Assembly: GCA_965230615.1 (NCBI GenBank)
Contig: OZ246012.1
Span: 1,054,001-1,118,000, forward strand
From: G965230615 sp965230615
GTDB lineage: Bacteria > Pseudomonadota > Gammaproteobacteria > HTCC5015
Direction: 5' to 3'
Length of the DNA stretch: 64,000 nt
Part shown: piece after piece, positions 1-8,509 of the stretch
Numbering within the stretch: position 1 is the stretch's first letter
Layout: each line of letters begins with the position of its first letter
The notes under the pieces: model-generated
Databases searched by the model: none
Told to the model about the DNA's origin: nothing
The model's input: the letters and a program-made list of their open reading frames with translations, nothing else
Made by a program: the position numbers and the translations under genes

Positions 1-898
1 AGATAAAAACGCGACTAACAATCGCGGTGACAACCGTAATAGAAACAGAGACAGACAAAACGACAGACAAAACAATAAACAAGCTAAGCAGCAAGTGCAG
101 GAAAAAACGCAGCAAAAGCAAACTACGGCAGCAGCAGAGCACAGAGATGCCCACAGAAGTGCAGCTGATGTGAATATAACGAAGCCTGCGAACAACACTG
201 CTGCGGCAAATGAAAGCACCAACACTGTCGCAAAAGCCGCGCAAGCTACAGCCAATGCAAACAAAGCTGATACAAGCGCAAGTGCTGTGGTCAGCACGGC
301 ACCAGCGGTGGAAGCCACAGTAAGAGACCATAGCAATACGCAAGCCGCTGTAACAACAGCACCTTCGGTACAACAAACAACACCGCAGAGTGAACCTGCT
401 GCTACAGCAAGGGCGGCCGCTCCCAAACAAGAAGCTGTTCGGCCTGAACAAAACTCAGCGCCAAAGCCAGTATCAAATCCAGCACCAACGCAAGCTGCCA
501 CAGCTAAGCCGGAACAACCGAAACCGACGCAGCCGAAACCAATACAGCCGAAACCAACACAAGCAGTAGAACCAAAGCCTGACCCAGCAGCACCACAAGC
601 TGCTGCAAAGCCGAGCTTTACTGGGACAAGTGATGGTGGCGGCAGTACTCATGATACTACAGCCGCTAAAGCGACAATAAATACAGCGCCAGAACCTCCA
701 GCAAAGCCAGTAGTAAGCAGTAATGACGGCAATGCCATTAAGCCGGAGCAAACTTCACCTGCACCACAAAAAAACAACAAACCAAACCATGTTGTTGTTC
801 AAAGTGAAACCAGTGGTGTTTACACAATCAAACCTAAAACAGAAACACCAAGCGCAGAGTCTACATCAAGCTCTACCAAGGAAGATGCTATAAACTAG
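1..898 (+). CDS. rne: C-terminal tail of a probable ribonuclease E (partial, 5' end outside the window)
   Basis: The reading frame is open to the left edge (first full codon at base 2), so this is the 3' end of a longer gene. The visible part is disordered and low-complexity. An Arg/Asn/Gln-rich stretch (NNRGDNRNRNRDRQ) is followed by a long Ala/Pro/Thr/Lys tail containing QPKPTQPKPIQPKP repeats, and near the end comes VVVQSET. RNase E in this class has a catalytic N-terminal half and a disordered C-terminal scaffold with Arg-rich RNA-binding segments and often a terminal VQVET-like motif, which fits. A low-molecular-weight phosphatase gene lying close to rne, as here, also occurs in pseudomonads (from memory). 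No catalytic domain is visible, so another protein with a disordered tail is possible. A strong terminator follows. Confidence 0.55.
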   Translation, partial: DKNATNNRGDNRNRNRDRQNDRQNNKQAKQQVQEKTQQKQTTAAAEHRDAHRSAADVNITKPANNTAAANESTNTVAKAAQATANANKADTSASAVVSTAPAVEATVRDHSNTQAAVTTAPSVQQTTPQSEPAATARAAAPKQEAVRPEQNSAPKPVSNPAPTQAATAKPEQPKPTQPKPIQPKPTQAVEPKPDPAAPQAAAKPSFTGTSDGGGSTHDTTAAKATINTAPEPPAKPVVSSNDGNAIKPEQTSPAPQKNNKPNHVVVQSETSGVYTIKPKTETPSAESTSSSTKEDAIN

Positions 899-926
899 GT
901 GTTCTCAATAATTAACACGCTGTTAT

Positions 927-966
927 AAAAAAAGCCGCTGAGTATTTTGTTGTCAGCGGCTTTTTT
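927..966. terminator. Bidirectional intrinsic terminator
   Basis: A perfect stem (GCCGCTGA at 934-941 with TCAGCGGC at 953-960) is flanked by an A-run (927-933) on the left and a T-run (961-966) on the right, with an 11-nt loop. It lies between the convergent ends of the probable rne tail and the phosphatase gene and can serve both strands. Confidence 0.9.
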
Positions 967-996
967 AATTTCAAATACAAAATAAATGCTTTTTAA

Positions 997-1485
997 TTAG
1001 GCACTTGCTTTAATTTGCTGGCGCAAGTCTGACAACAAACCCTCTGATGCAGCCTCCACCAAATCCAGCACATACTCAAAGCCCCGCATCCCACCATAGT
1101 ACGGGTCAGGCACTTCGGTCTCTGCAGCATCACTTGCATAAGACATAAACAGCTTCACTTTATGTTTGTATTGCTCTGGACAATCAAACAGCAAGTTATT
1201 TTGATTATCTTCATCCATTGCCAGAATATAATCAAATATCTTGAAGTCATCTTGCGATACACGGCGTGAACGTTGACGGCTTATATCGACACCTCTGGAC
1301 AGAGATGTCTCTTGTGCACGCTTATCTGGCTTACTGCCAATGTGATAACCATGCGTGCCAGCCGAATCAATCATAAAATAGTTTTGCAGGCTTTGTTGTG
1401 CTACATGGTGACGAAATACACCTTCAGCAGTCGGCGAGCGACAAATATTTCCCATACAGACAAATAAAACTTTGATCGTTTCCAT
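997..1485 (-). CDS. Low-molecular-weight protein tyrosine phosphatase
   Basis: The 162-residue protein has the P-loop signature CMGNICRS at residues 10-17 (C-x5-R, nucleophile Cys10, Arg16) and the late general-acid motif DPYYGG. Both place it in the LMW-PTPase family, which hydrolyses phosphotyrosine or small aryl phosphates in the cytosol. Length is normal for the family (about 150-165). The ATG at 1485 puts the P-loop at the usual position ten residues in. No tyrosine kinase or capsule genes lie next to it, so the Wzb/Etp capsule-regulation role cannot be assigned. It shares the bidirectional terminator at 927-966 with the convergent upstream gene. Confidence 0.93.
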   Translation of the reverse strand: METIKVLFVCMGNICRSPTAEGVFRHHVAQQSLQNYFMIDSAGTHGYHIGSKPDKRAQETSLSRGVDISRQRSRRVSQDDFKIFDYILAMDEDNQNNLLFDCPEQYKHKVKLFMSYASDAAETEVPDPYYGGMRGFEYVLDLVEAASEGLLSDLRQQIKASA

Positions 1486-1735
1486 AATCAGTATCAGTTT
1501 GAAAATCTTTAAAGCCCGGCATTATATTCCGAAACAGAAAATAATGCTGCTGACTTTTTGTATAAATATTATTGTAAATATGTTTCAGCATGCGACGATT
1601 TTTTTTACATATCGGCTTACTTTACACATTCGGCGATACAAAGTGACATTTTGAAAGCTCTGCCCGTAAGGATCAGTAGCGCTTAGCACAACTTGACAGC
1701 AAAGCGCTTGGCGTAATGTTGTTTTTTAAGCAGTG

Positions 1736-1785
1736 ACCTTTTACTAAACAGAGTAAAAGGTGCTGCACCGCTTGCGCGGTGCAGC
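1736..1785. repeat. Two abutting perfect stem-loops
   Basis: Hairpin 1 has arms ACCTTTTACT (1736-1745) and AGTAAAAGGT (1752-1761) with a 6-nt loop. Hairpin 2 begins at the next base, with arms GCTGCACCGC (1762-1771) and GCGGTGCAGC (1776-1785) and a 4-nt loop. Both 10-bp stems are perfect. No T-run follows hairpin 2, so a simple terminator is unlikely. Function unknown. Confidence 0.7.
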
Positions 1786-2163
1786 CAACCCCACTTCCTT
1801 GTTGAGAGGCTTTACTGGAGTGCTTTAGCAAAAAATACCCGTTCGATCATCACTAAAACCAAGGTCCAAACTTATATAAAAAGCAACCTTGTAGAAAACA
1901 AGGCTGTAAAAAACAAAGTTATTGATCAATCAATCAATAATTGTAGCAGATTAAGATAAAAAAAATAATGCTATTCCCAAAATGGCTGATTACATTGCTA
2001 ACAATCCCTGAGATTATGTGTCATAACAGTATTAGAATGATAAATAACCAGTGAACAAAGCGCTCAGAGCCATTATCTAAGCAAGCAACAACAATACAAA
2101 AGCTGGAGATTATATGTGTGCAACACTATTAGCCCTCTCGATTAGCACTGAAAATAACAGTAT

Positions 2164-2217
2164 AGTGCACAACCTGACCCGTTTAGGTCAGCTAACCATC
2201 ACAAATGTTAGTGCACT
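2164..2217. repeat. Nested inverted repeats upstream of mltF
   Basis: Outer arms AGTGCAC (2164-2170) and GTGCACT (2211-2217) enclose an inner hairpin CTGACC (2174-2179) / GGTCAG (2186-2191). The outer right arm ends 21 bases before the mltF ATG. It could be an mRNA leader structure or an operator; the sequence alone does not decide. Confidence 0.4.
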
Positions 2218-2238
2218 CTATACAATACGGTAGTCCGC

Positions 2239-3705
2239 ATGTCATCAGAATCAGGCCTAGCTGCTTTTTTGCATAGTCGGCGCTTTTTTGAAGCCGCCCT
2301 ATATCTATGCATTGCCCTGCTGATTACACTGATTGTTATTAATGCTGAGAAAACCAGCTTAGACCGAATTCGTAATAAAAATGAACTAATTGTTATTACC
2401 AGAAATACGCCAACCACCTATTATGAAGGCCTGGATGGTAAAACCGGCTTTGAGTATGATCTGGTGAAATTATTTGCTGATCATCTGGGCGTAAAGCTCA
2501 CAATACTCGTACCGGATACCTTTAACGATATTATCCCTTTATTAATTGGTGGCGAAGCGGATATTGCTGCTGCAGGCTTAACGATTACCGATGCACGCAA
2601 GCAGTTGGTGCGTTTCAGCCCTTCTTATCAAGAAATCACGCAACAGCTGATTTATAAACGTATCGATAAAAACAGTCGTCCTAAAAGTATTGAGGACATC
2701 ATTGGCAAACAGATAGAAGTCGTCGCGGGTAGTAGTTTTGAAGAACGTTTGCTCGAGCTAAAAAAAGAATACCCCGAGCTGACTTGGGTCGCTAATGAGC
2801 AGTTTGACAGCGACCAGCTCATTGAGGCGGTTGCCGCAGGTGATATTGATTACACTATTATTGACTCTAATGAATTCGAGCTGAGCCGACGCTTCTACCC
2901 TAGCCTGCGCTCAGCCTTTGCCATCAGCGAACCCCAACAACTGGCTTGGGCGATGAGCAATGCGCCTGAACGGAATGATTTATATGCTGAAACACAGGCA
3001 TTTTTTAGCAAAATTCAAGATGACGGTACGCTGACTCGCTTGCTTGAACGCCACTATGCGCATGCACGCGGCTTCAAACCGGTAGAGACCACTGTTTTCC
3101 TACGTCATGTCAATAATCGCCTAAACGAATATAAATCGATGTTTATCGAAGCCAGTGAACGTCATCAGTTTGACTGGCGACTGTTAGCCGCTATGAGCTA
3201 CCAAGAGTCTCACTGGATTACCAATGCCGTGTCTCCCACGGGAGTGCGCGGCATTATGATGCTCACCCAGCGTACAGCCGGACAACTGGAAGTGCGTAAT
3301 CGCTTAGATGCCCGTGAAAGTATTATGGGCGGTGCCAAATACTTACGCATCATTAAAGACAACCTACCTGAGCATATTACTGAACCAGACCGCACCTGGA
3401 TGGCAGTTGCTTCTTATAATGTGGGCAGTGGCCATTTGGAAGATGCGCGTAAAATTACCCAGTCACAAGGCGGCGACCCGAATAAATGGGGCGACGTTAA
3501 AACGCACTTACCGCTATTAAGTCAGAAGAAGTGGTATAAAAAAACCAAATATGGCTATGCCAGAGGCCGTGAGCCAGTCGTTTATGTGCGCAATATACGC
3601 AGCTACTACGATATTTTGGTATGGTTAAGTAACCGCGAGCAGCAGGCTAAGAAGCTGCCTGAACCGCAAGTGGATACTCAGAACTTCGCGCCGCAAAGCC
3701 TATAA
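2239..3705 (+). CDS. mltF: Membrane-bound lytic murein transglycosylase F
   Basis: The 488-residue protein has the MltF architecture: an N-terminal hydrophobic segment (about residues 20-36), a periplasmic solute-binding-like (SBP_bac_3) domain (about 50-275), and a C-terminal SLT lysozyme-like domain. The catalytic Glu lies in SYQESHW at about residue 323, followed by GVRGIMMLT and AVASYNVGSGHLEDAR, which are typical of the family 1 SLT fold. It cleaves the MurNAc-GlcNAc bond of peptidoglycan with formation of 1,6-anhydroMurNAc and is normally anchored at the outer membrane; here the N-terminus looks like an uncleaved or signal-anchor helix with no clear lipobox. The length matches the family. 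The Shine-Dalgarno is weak. The preceding leader contains nested inverted repeats. Confidence 0.95.
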   Translation: MSSESGLAAFLHSRRFFEAALYLCIALLITLIVINAEKTSLDRIRNKNELIVITRNTPTTYYEGLDGKTGFEYDLVKLFADHLGVKLTILVPDTFNDIIPLLIGGEADIAAAGLTITDARKQLVRFSPSYQEITQQLIYKRIDKNSRPKSIEDIIGKQIEVVAGSSFEERLLELKKEYPELTWVANEQFDSDQLIEAVAAGDIDYTIIDSNEFELSRRFYPSLRSAFAISEPQQLAWAMSNAPERNDLYAETQAFFSKIQDDGTLTRLLERHYAHARGFKPVETTVFLRHVNNRLNEYKSMFIEASERHQFDWRLLAAMSYQESHWITNAVSPTGVRGIMMLTQRTAGQLEVRNRLDARESIMGGAKYLRIIKDNLPEHITEPDRTWMAVASYNVGSGHLEDARKITQSQGGDPNKWGDVKTHLPLLSQKKWYKKTKYGYARGREPVVYVRNIRSYYDILVWLSNREQQAKKLPEPQVDTQNFAPQSL

Positions 3706-3711
3706 ATATCG

Positions 3712-3717
3712 TATAAT
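3712..3717 (+). promoter_or_regulatory. Candidate -10 element of a dapC promoter
   Basis: A perfect TATAAT sits just after the mltF stop, 32 bases before the dapC ATG. The best-spaced -35 positions (about 3685-3694) are poor matches, so the promoter would rely on the -10 or on an activator. Confidence 0.4.
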
Positions 3718-3749
3718 GCCCGCTTTTGCAGAGCCTGGCCGTATACGTA

Positions 3750-4955
3750 ATGAACCCAGATTTAGACAAGCTTCATCCCTACCCATTTGAGAAATTACGC
3801 GCCCTTAAGCACGGCATCCAAAGTGTTGGCCCTGAGCCACATATTGCGCTGTCTATCGGTGAACCACAGCATGCGATGCCAGATTTTATCCAAACGGTTA
3901 TTTGCGATAACATCGACGCACTCGGCCGCTATCCCTTAACCAATGGCATGGCTGAATTGCGCCAGGCCATTGCAGACTGGCTGCAGCAACGTTATACATT
4001 AATAGCGGGTACAATCGACGCAGATGCGCATATTTTGCCCGTTAATGGTACCCGGGAAGCGCTGTTTTCAATTGCCCAGGCTGTCATCAATCGCCAAGGC
4101 CATCAGCCTCTGGTCATGATGCCAAACCCTTTTTATCAGATCTATGAGGGAGCAACCTTCTTAGCCGGTGCCGAACCTTATTATTATGCTACCCCACAAG
4201 AAAATCAGTACGCACCGGATTTCGATAGGATTAGCGATGATATTTGGCAACGCTGTCAACTACTCTATGTTTGTACACCCAACAACCCAACTGGGCATGT
4301 GTTACAACAAAGCACATTTAAAGCCTTAATTGATAAGGCGCATGAACATAATTTTGTTATTGTCTCTGATGAGTGTTACTCAGAGATTTATCGCGAGGAA
4401 GATAAACCAACACCAGGCTTACTGGCAGCCGCACAACTTGCAGGCTATACCAACTTTAGTCGCTGCCTGGTATTTAACAGCCTGTCTAAGCGCTCTAATT
4501 TGCCGGGTATGCGCTCAGGCTTTATCGCAGGCGATGCACAGCTTATTCAGGCTTACCGCCAGTACCGCACCTATCACGGTTGTGCAATGTCCGAAATGTT
4601 TCAATATGCCAGTATTGCAGCCTGGCAGGATGAGCAACATGTTGTCATCAACCGACGCTTATACCGCGAGAAATTTAATGCGGTTCTCGATATACTCTCG
4701 CCTGTATCTACCATACAACTACCGGATGCTGGCTTTTGCTTATGGTTACAGACACCTTGTGATGATCAGGTATTTGCCCGTGAGCTTTATGCACAACAAA
4801 ATATTACTGTATTGCCTGGTAGCTATTTATCAAGAGCCAGCAGCAGCAAGGAAGATAACCCAGGTAACAACCATGTACGCATTGCCTTGGTTGCGCCTTT
4901 AGCTGACTGCATTCATGCAGCAGAACGCATTAAACATTTTATTGAATCACTATAA
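3750..4955 (+). CDS. dapC: Succinyldiaminopimelate aminotransferase (class I/II PLP aminotransferase)
   Basis: A 401-residue fold-type I PLP aminotransferase. The N-terminus (MNPDLDKLHPYPFEKL) is typical of DapC. CTPNNPTGHV, SDECYSEIY and the Schiff-base lysine in NSLSKRSNLPG (about Lys247) are the family landmarks, and a C-terminal Arg lies in NNHVRIALV. The reaction is transamination of N-succinyl-2-amino-6-ketopimelate with glutamate, in the succinylase branch of lysine and diaminopimelate synthesis. I chose the ATG at 3750 over an in-frame TTG at 3726 because homologues begin with MN-DL--L-PYPFEKL. dapD follows 18 bases downstream, which supports the pathway assignment. Confidence 0.92.
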   Translation: MNPDLDKLHPYPFEKLRALKHGIQSVGPEPHIALSIGEPQHAMPDFIQTVICDNIDALGRYPLTNGMAELRQAIADWLQQRYTLIAGTIDADAHILPVNGTREALFSIAQAVINRQGHQPLVMMPNPFYQIYEGATFLAGAEPYYYATPQENQYAPDFDRISDDIWQRCQLLYVCTPNNPTGHVLQQSTFKALIDKAHEHNFVIVSDECYSEIYREEDKPTPGLLAAAQLAGYTNFSRCLVFNSLSKRSNLPGMRSGFIAGDAQLIQAYRQYRTYHGCAMSEMFQYASIAAWQDEQHVVINRRLYREKFNAVLDILSPVSTIQLPDAGFCLWLQTPCDDQVFARELYAQQNITVLPGSYLSRASSSKEDNPGNNHVRIALVAPLADCIHAAERIKHFIESL

Positions 4956-4973
4956 ACACTACGAAGGTCAATC

Positions 4974-5798
4974 ATGTCGGAATTACAAAGTATTATTGAA
5001 AAAGCATTTGAAGATCGTGCTGCTATTTCACCAGCATCGGTGAGCGCAGAAATCAAAGATGCCGTTGAAGCAGCTATTGCATTACTCGATAGTGGTGAAG
5101 CGCGTGTCGCGGAACCACTGGGCAAGCACCAATGGCAAGTGAACGATTGGCTGAAAAAAGCAGTTTTGTTGTCATTCCGTATTCGTGACAACGAACCTAT
5201 GCCGGGTGCTTTTACACAGTACTACGATAAAGTACCCAGCAAATTCAGTGCTTATGATGCCGCCGGCTTGGCAGATGCGGGTGTGCGCGTTGTACCGCCA
5301 GCGACGGCCCGGCGTGGCTCTTACCTGGCCTCAGGTGTCGTAATGATGCCAAGCTATGTCAATATCGGTGCTTATGTTGACTCAGGCACCATGGTCGATA
5401 CTTGGGCAACCGTAGGCTCTTGTGCGCAAATCGGTAAGAATGTGCACCTTTCTGGTGGCGTGGGTATTGGCGGCGTGCTTGAGCCACTACAGGCATCCCC
5501 AACAATTATTGAAGATAACTGCTTTATTGGTGCACGCTCTGAAGTTGTTGAAGGCGTAATTGTTGAAGAAGGCTCAGTGATTTCAATGGGGGTTTATATT
5601 GGACAAAGCACACGCATTTACAACCGTGAAACAGGCGAAATCAGCTATGGCCGTATCCCTGCCGGTTCAGTGGTTGTCTCAGGTAGCTTGCCCTCCAAAG
5701 ATGGTAAGTACAGCCTATACTGCGCGGTTATCGTCAAACAAGTTGATGAGAAGACCCGCAGCAAAGTTGGTATTAATGAGCTATTGCGTGCTGACTAA
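4974..5798 (+). CDS. dapD: 2,3,4,5-tetrahydropyridine-2,6-dicarboxylate N-succinyltransferase
   Basis: The 274-residue protein is of standard length for DapD. The N-terminal part is helical. The middle (about residues 105-225) shows left-handed beta-helix hexapeptide character, with GAYVDSGTMVDTWATVGSCAQIGKN broken into I/V-G-x4 turns and ISMGVYIGQSTRI further on. It uses succinyl-CoA to acylate tetrahydrodipicolinate, the step before DapC. The ATG at 4974 has AAGG upstream. It forms one operon with dapC and the following ArsC-like gene. Confidence 0.96.
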   Translation: MSELQSIIEKAFEDRAAISPASVSAEIKDAVEAAIALLDSGEARVAEPLGKHQWQVNDWLKKAVLLSFRIRDNEPMPGAFTQYYDKVPSKFSAYDAAGLADAGVRVVPPATARRGSYLASGVVMMPSYVNIGAYVDSGTMVDTWATVGSCAQIGKNVHLSGGVGIGGVLEPLQASPTIIEDNCFIGARSEVVEGVIVEEGSVISMGVYIGQSTRIYNRETGEISYGRIPAGSVVVSGSLPSKDGKYSLYCAVIVKQVDEKTRSKVGINELLRAD

Positions 5799-5823
5799 AT
5801 CACAATAACATCAAGATCAAACA

Positions 5824-6165
5824 ATGTTGAAACTTTGGGGTATTAAAAACTGCGATACCGTGCGTAAAGCACGCAAGTGGCTGGAGCAGCACGGTATTGA
5901 TTATACATTCTACGACTTCCGTGCTGACGACCTAACGCAGGCTCAGCTTAAAAGGTGGGTTGATGCGCTCGGCTGGGAAGTGCTGTTAAATAAACGCGGT
6001 ACAACATTTAGACAGCTCTCAGATGATGATAAGGCAAGCTTAAATAAAACCAAAGCAACAAAGCTTATGTTATCGCAGCCAACACTGATTAAGCGGCCTG
6101 TTGTTGAGCATAACGGTAATATGGCTGTTGGCTTTTCGCTAGAGGCTTTTGAGCAATACCGCTAA
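5824..6165 (+). CDS. ArsC/Spx-family reductase-like protein (YffB type)
   Basis: The 113-residue protein has a thioredoxin-like fold with an N-terminal CDTVRKARKW motif: a single active-site Cys at residue 10 and no CxxC. Later come FNKRGTTFRQL-like and LIKRPVV segments, typical of the ArsC/Spx/YffB family. YffB-type members lie beside dapC/dapD in many gammaproteobacteria; they resemble glutathione-dependent thiol reductases and their substrate is not established. The ATG is 25 bases after the dapD stop, so it is probably co-transcribed. Arsenate reduction should not be assumed, because no ars genes are present. Confidence 0.85.
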   Translation: MLKLWGIKNCDTVRKARKWLEQHGIDYTFYDFRADDLTQAQLKRWVDALGWEVLLNKRGTTFRQLSDDDKASLNKTKATKLMLSQPTLIKRPVVEHNGNMAVGFSLEAFEQYR

Positions 6166-6177
6166 TCAGTTGCGGTA
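6157..6177. terminator. Weak hairpin between convergent genes
   Basis: TACCGC (6157-6162) pairs with GCGGTA (6172-6177) across a 9-nt loop. It overlaps the last codons of the ArsC-like gene and ends next to the stop of the convergent hydrolase gene. There is no clear T-run, so it may not terminate. Confidence 0.25.
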
Positions 6178-6178
6178 C

Positions 6179-6976
6179 TTACAGCACTGGCTCCATTGGC
6201 GAATTGAAAAATGTGCGTATTTTCTTGATACTCTCCGGCAGCTCTACAATATTAATATGATCGCTGCCGGGGATTGTTATCTGCTCGACCGTTTTGGCTT
6301 TATCTTCAAAGTGTTTTATCAGCGCCTCTGTGCGCGCATGCGGTACTATATAATCTTCACTGGCAATTAGTATGAGTGTCTCCGCTTGAATATCAGAGAC
6401 ATTACGCCAAGAGTAAAATTTATCTTGTAATAACCACTTAACAGGAAACATCCAATACTTGCTACGAGCAACATTTTCAATACTGTCATAAGGGGTAATC
6501 AGTGCTAACTTGTCCACCGGTCGTCTTGCCGCCAGATAGGTAGCGACACCTGAGCCTAAACTGCGCCCAATGACCGATATGCTTTTATATTTGCTTTTTA
6601 TATTATCATAGAGGGTTAGCGCATCTGCATATAACGCCGCTTCATCGGGCGTGCCATCACTTTGTCCATAACCACGATAATTGACTAAATACACCGCATG
6701 GGTTGCTTCGAGGCTTTGCTTATAGAGTGGAATATTTTCTTCTACCTGCTCTGCATTGCCACCCAGATAAATAACGGCATGCTCAGCAGCTGGGTTGAGT
6801 ACCCAGCCTCTTAAGGTATGACCATTACTTTGGATTTCAACAGCTTGTTCATGAATTACAAATGTCTGCTGTTTCTGTATATACAGTAGCTTATTCTGAT
6901 AAAAATACAGCAACGCTGATAAAGAGATATAAACCAATAAGACAATAATCAGTATCACAAGCATATTTCGCAGCAT
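6179..6976 (-). CDS. Membrane-anchored alpha/beta hydrolase (YfhR/BEM46-like)
   Basis: The 265-residue protein has one N-terminal membrane helix (about residues 4-26) followed by an alpha/beta hydrolase domain. The nucleophile elbow is GRSLGSG, the acid lies in IASEDYIVP and the histidine in GSDHINIVE. An oxyanion-type segment VIYLGGNAEQ precedes it. This arrangement fits the BEM46/YfhR/ABHD13 group, whose substrates are mostly unknown. The gene is convergent with the ArsC-like gene, with only 13 bases between stops. Confidence 0.85.
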   Translation of the reverse strand: MLRNMLVILIIVLLVYISLSALLYFYQNKLLYIQKQQTFVIHEQAVEIQSNGHTLRGWVLNPAAEHAVIYLGGNAEQVEENIPLYKQSLEATHAVYLVNYRGYGQSDGTPDEAALYADALTLYDNIKSKYKSISVIGRSLGSGVATYLAARRPVDKLALITPYDSIENVARSKYWMFPVKWLLQDKFYSWRNVSDIQAETLILIASEDYIVPHARTEALIKHFEDKAKTVEQITIPGSDHINIVELPESIKKIRTFFNSPMEPVL

Positions 6977-7028
6977 TATAGTGTGGACCTTTATAATATC
7001 GACACTTTTGACAAAAACATCAGCCTAA

Positions 7029-8003
7029 TCATTCACCTGGATAGTATAAGCCCCACTGCGCCCGAATATCATCCATGGTACGCATTAGGGCTAGCGATTC
7101 ATCTAACGGCATTAGCTCACTTTCCAGCAAACCTGCCTGCAAACAGCGCATCGCTTCACGTATTTCATAAACAAACCCCCAACGGCCTGGATAACTTACA
7201 TCAATCAGCTGTTCTGCCTCATCCCTACGTGCCAGTGTTAATTGATCAGGATTGCTAAAAACGGAGTGTATTTTAATATACCCCTCGCTACCCAAAATAA
7301 AAGCATCGCGCGGCGCCCGGGTATTAAATGATGTTGTTACTGAAGCCAGCCGTCCTTGCGGATATTGCAGTTGAATCGCGGCATATTCATCTACGCCAGT
7401 GTCTCCGATATGCGCAAATGCAGATATCTGTTCGGGCTCCCCCATAACCATAGATGTCAGTGCCAAACAGTAAACACCAACATCCAATAAAGCGCCACCC
7501 CCAAGTGCTAATGAGAAGTAACGATTATCTGGCTCAAAAGCCTTTTTGGTTGGGAAATTAGCTGTAAGCATTTGCACTTCGCCAATAGCACTGCTTTGCA
7601 GCAGCTCACGAATTTTTTGATATGCCGGTAAAAAACGCGGCCAAAGCGCTTCGATAAGCAATGCCTGACGCTCCCGGGCAAAAGCAATCAGCTCAGCAGC
7701 TTCGGTGGCATTTAATGTAAAAGGTTTTTCGCACAAAACAGCTTTACCCTCACTAATACAAAGCATGGCATGTGTTTTGTGTAAGGTATGCGGGGTCGCA
7801 ATATGGATAATATCAACTTCAGTGTCAGCGGCTAATTCAGCATAACTACCATGCGCACGCGGAACAGAGAACTCCTTAGCAAAAGCATCGGCTTTATTCT
7901 GTGTACGCGAGCCAACTGCGACTAACTCTGCATCTGGCATTGTCTGCAATGCTGTCGCAAAGTCATGTGCGATCCAGCCTGTTCCTAAGATTCCCCAACG
8001 CAT
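7029..8003 (-). CDS. Gfo/Idh/MocA-family NAD(P)-dependent oxidoreductase
   Basis: The 324-residue protein has an N-terminal Rossmann fold with GILGTGWIAHDFA (residues 4-16), the family signature CEKPFTLN around residue 94 and the C-terminal GFO_IDH_MocA domain containing GGGALLDVGVYCL. It resembles the trans-dihydrodiol dehydrogenase subgroup, which oxidises sugar- or diol-like substrates. The real substrate cannot be read from the sequence. It starts at the ATG at 8003. The preceding gene on this strand, crcB, ends 34 bases upstream. Confidence 0.9.
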   Translation of the reverse strand: MRWGILGTGWIAHDFATALQTMPDAELVAVGSRTQNKADAFAKEFSVPRAHGSYAELAADTEVDIIHIATPHTLHKTHAMLCISEGKAVLCEKPFTLNATEAAELIAFARERQALLIEALWPRFLPAYQKIRELLQSSAIGEVQMLTANFPTKKAFEPDNRYFSLALGGGALLDVGVYCLALTSMVMGEPEQISAFAHIGDTGVDEYAAIQLQYPQGRLASVTTSFNTRAPRDAFILGSEGYIKIHSVFSNPDQLTLARRDEAEQLIDVSYPGRWGFVYEIREAMRCLQAGLLESELMPLDESLALMRTMDDIRAQWGLYYPGE

Positions 8004-8037
8004 CGCTTACCTCATTCACTGTAAATGACAATACATA

Positions 8038-8445
8038 TTATGCACTGCTCAGTTTTTCAAAGAAATGAAATGTTGCTATACCCGCTACGGTTAGCAATAA
8101 AGAGCCTAATACATGCAGGGCAACCGTACTCAAAGCCCAAACATACTGGGCTTTGTTGAGCATACTCACAACTTCTAAAGAAAATGTTGAAAATGTCGTC
8201 AAGCTTCCCAGTAAGCCGACAACAAAAAACAAACGTATTTCATCCGATAGCTGTGTTGATTGCATAAAAAATGCCATTGCCACACCAATGCTATAAGCGC
8301 CTAACATATTTGCCACAAAAGTACCGACAGGAAAAACAGATGCCCCGGTAGCAGCACTGGCATTCAACCAGGTACTTAAGCCCCAACGTAGCCAAGCACC
8401 TAATGCCGCACCACACCCGACAGCCAAAAAGCCATATAAATGCAT
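8038..8445 (-). CDS. crcB: Fluoride ion channel/exporter CrcB (Fluc)
   Basis: The 135-residue protein has four predicted membrane helices and the Fluc signatures GTFVANMLGAY (G-T-F-x-x-N) and GLLGSLTTFSTFS, the segment around the central Na+ and the fluoride-lining Phe residues. It acts in the inner membrane as a dual-topology dimer that removes fluoride. Only 64 bases separate it from the upstream DUF2007 gene, and I see no fluoride-riboswitch fold there, so it may be read from upstream promoters. Confidence 0.95.
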   Translation of the reverse strand: MHLYGFLAVGCGAALGAWLRWGLSTWLNASAATGASVFPVGTFVANMLGAYSIGVAMAFFMQSTQLSDEIRLFFVVGLLGSLTTFSTFSLEVVSMLNKAQYVWALSTVALHVLGSLLLTVAGIATFHFFEKLSSA

Positions 8446-8509
8446 AATCTGCTCTCTTTTGATGAATAATAGCTAAATAGGAAAAGTGGCATTAATAATG
8501 ACGCATTCG

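Larger units (their letters stand above)
1486..2238. other. Long intergenic region, no convincing gene
   Basis: These 753 bases separate the divergent phosphatase and mltF genes. Only short open frames without family-like composition are present. The region must hold the promoters of both flanking genes. It also holds two abutting perfect hairpins (1736-1785) and nested inverted repeats just before mltF (2164-2217), listed separately. A transcribed small RNA is possible but is not shown by the sequence. Confidence 0.6.

Noticed and set aside
1472..1654. Plus-strand 60-codon open frame in the intergenic region
   Set aside because: AT-rich, no Shine-Dalgarno and no recognisable domain; composition looks non-coding.
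4330..4902. 190-codon frame overlapping dapC
   Set aside because: It is a shadow frame of a clearly recognised aminotransferase gene on the same strand.
5824..6165. Arsenate reductase role for the ArsC-like gene
   Set aside because: No ars operon is present, and the dapC-dapD context is that of YffB-type proteins of unknown substrate.
8446..8509. Fluoride riboswitch upstream of crcB
   Set aside because: The gap is only 64 bases and I could not fold the conserved crcB-motif core in it.
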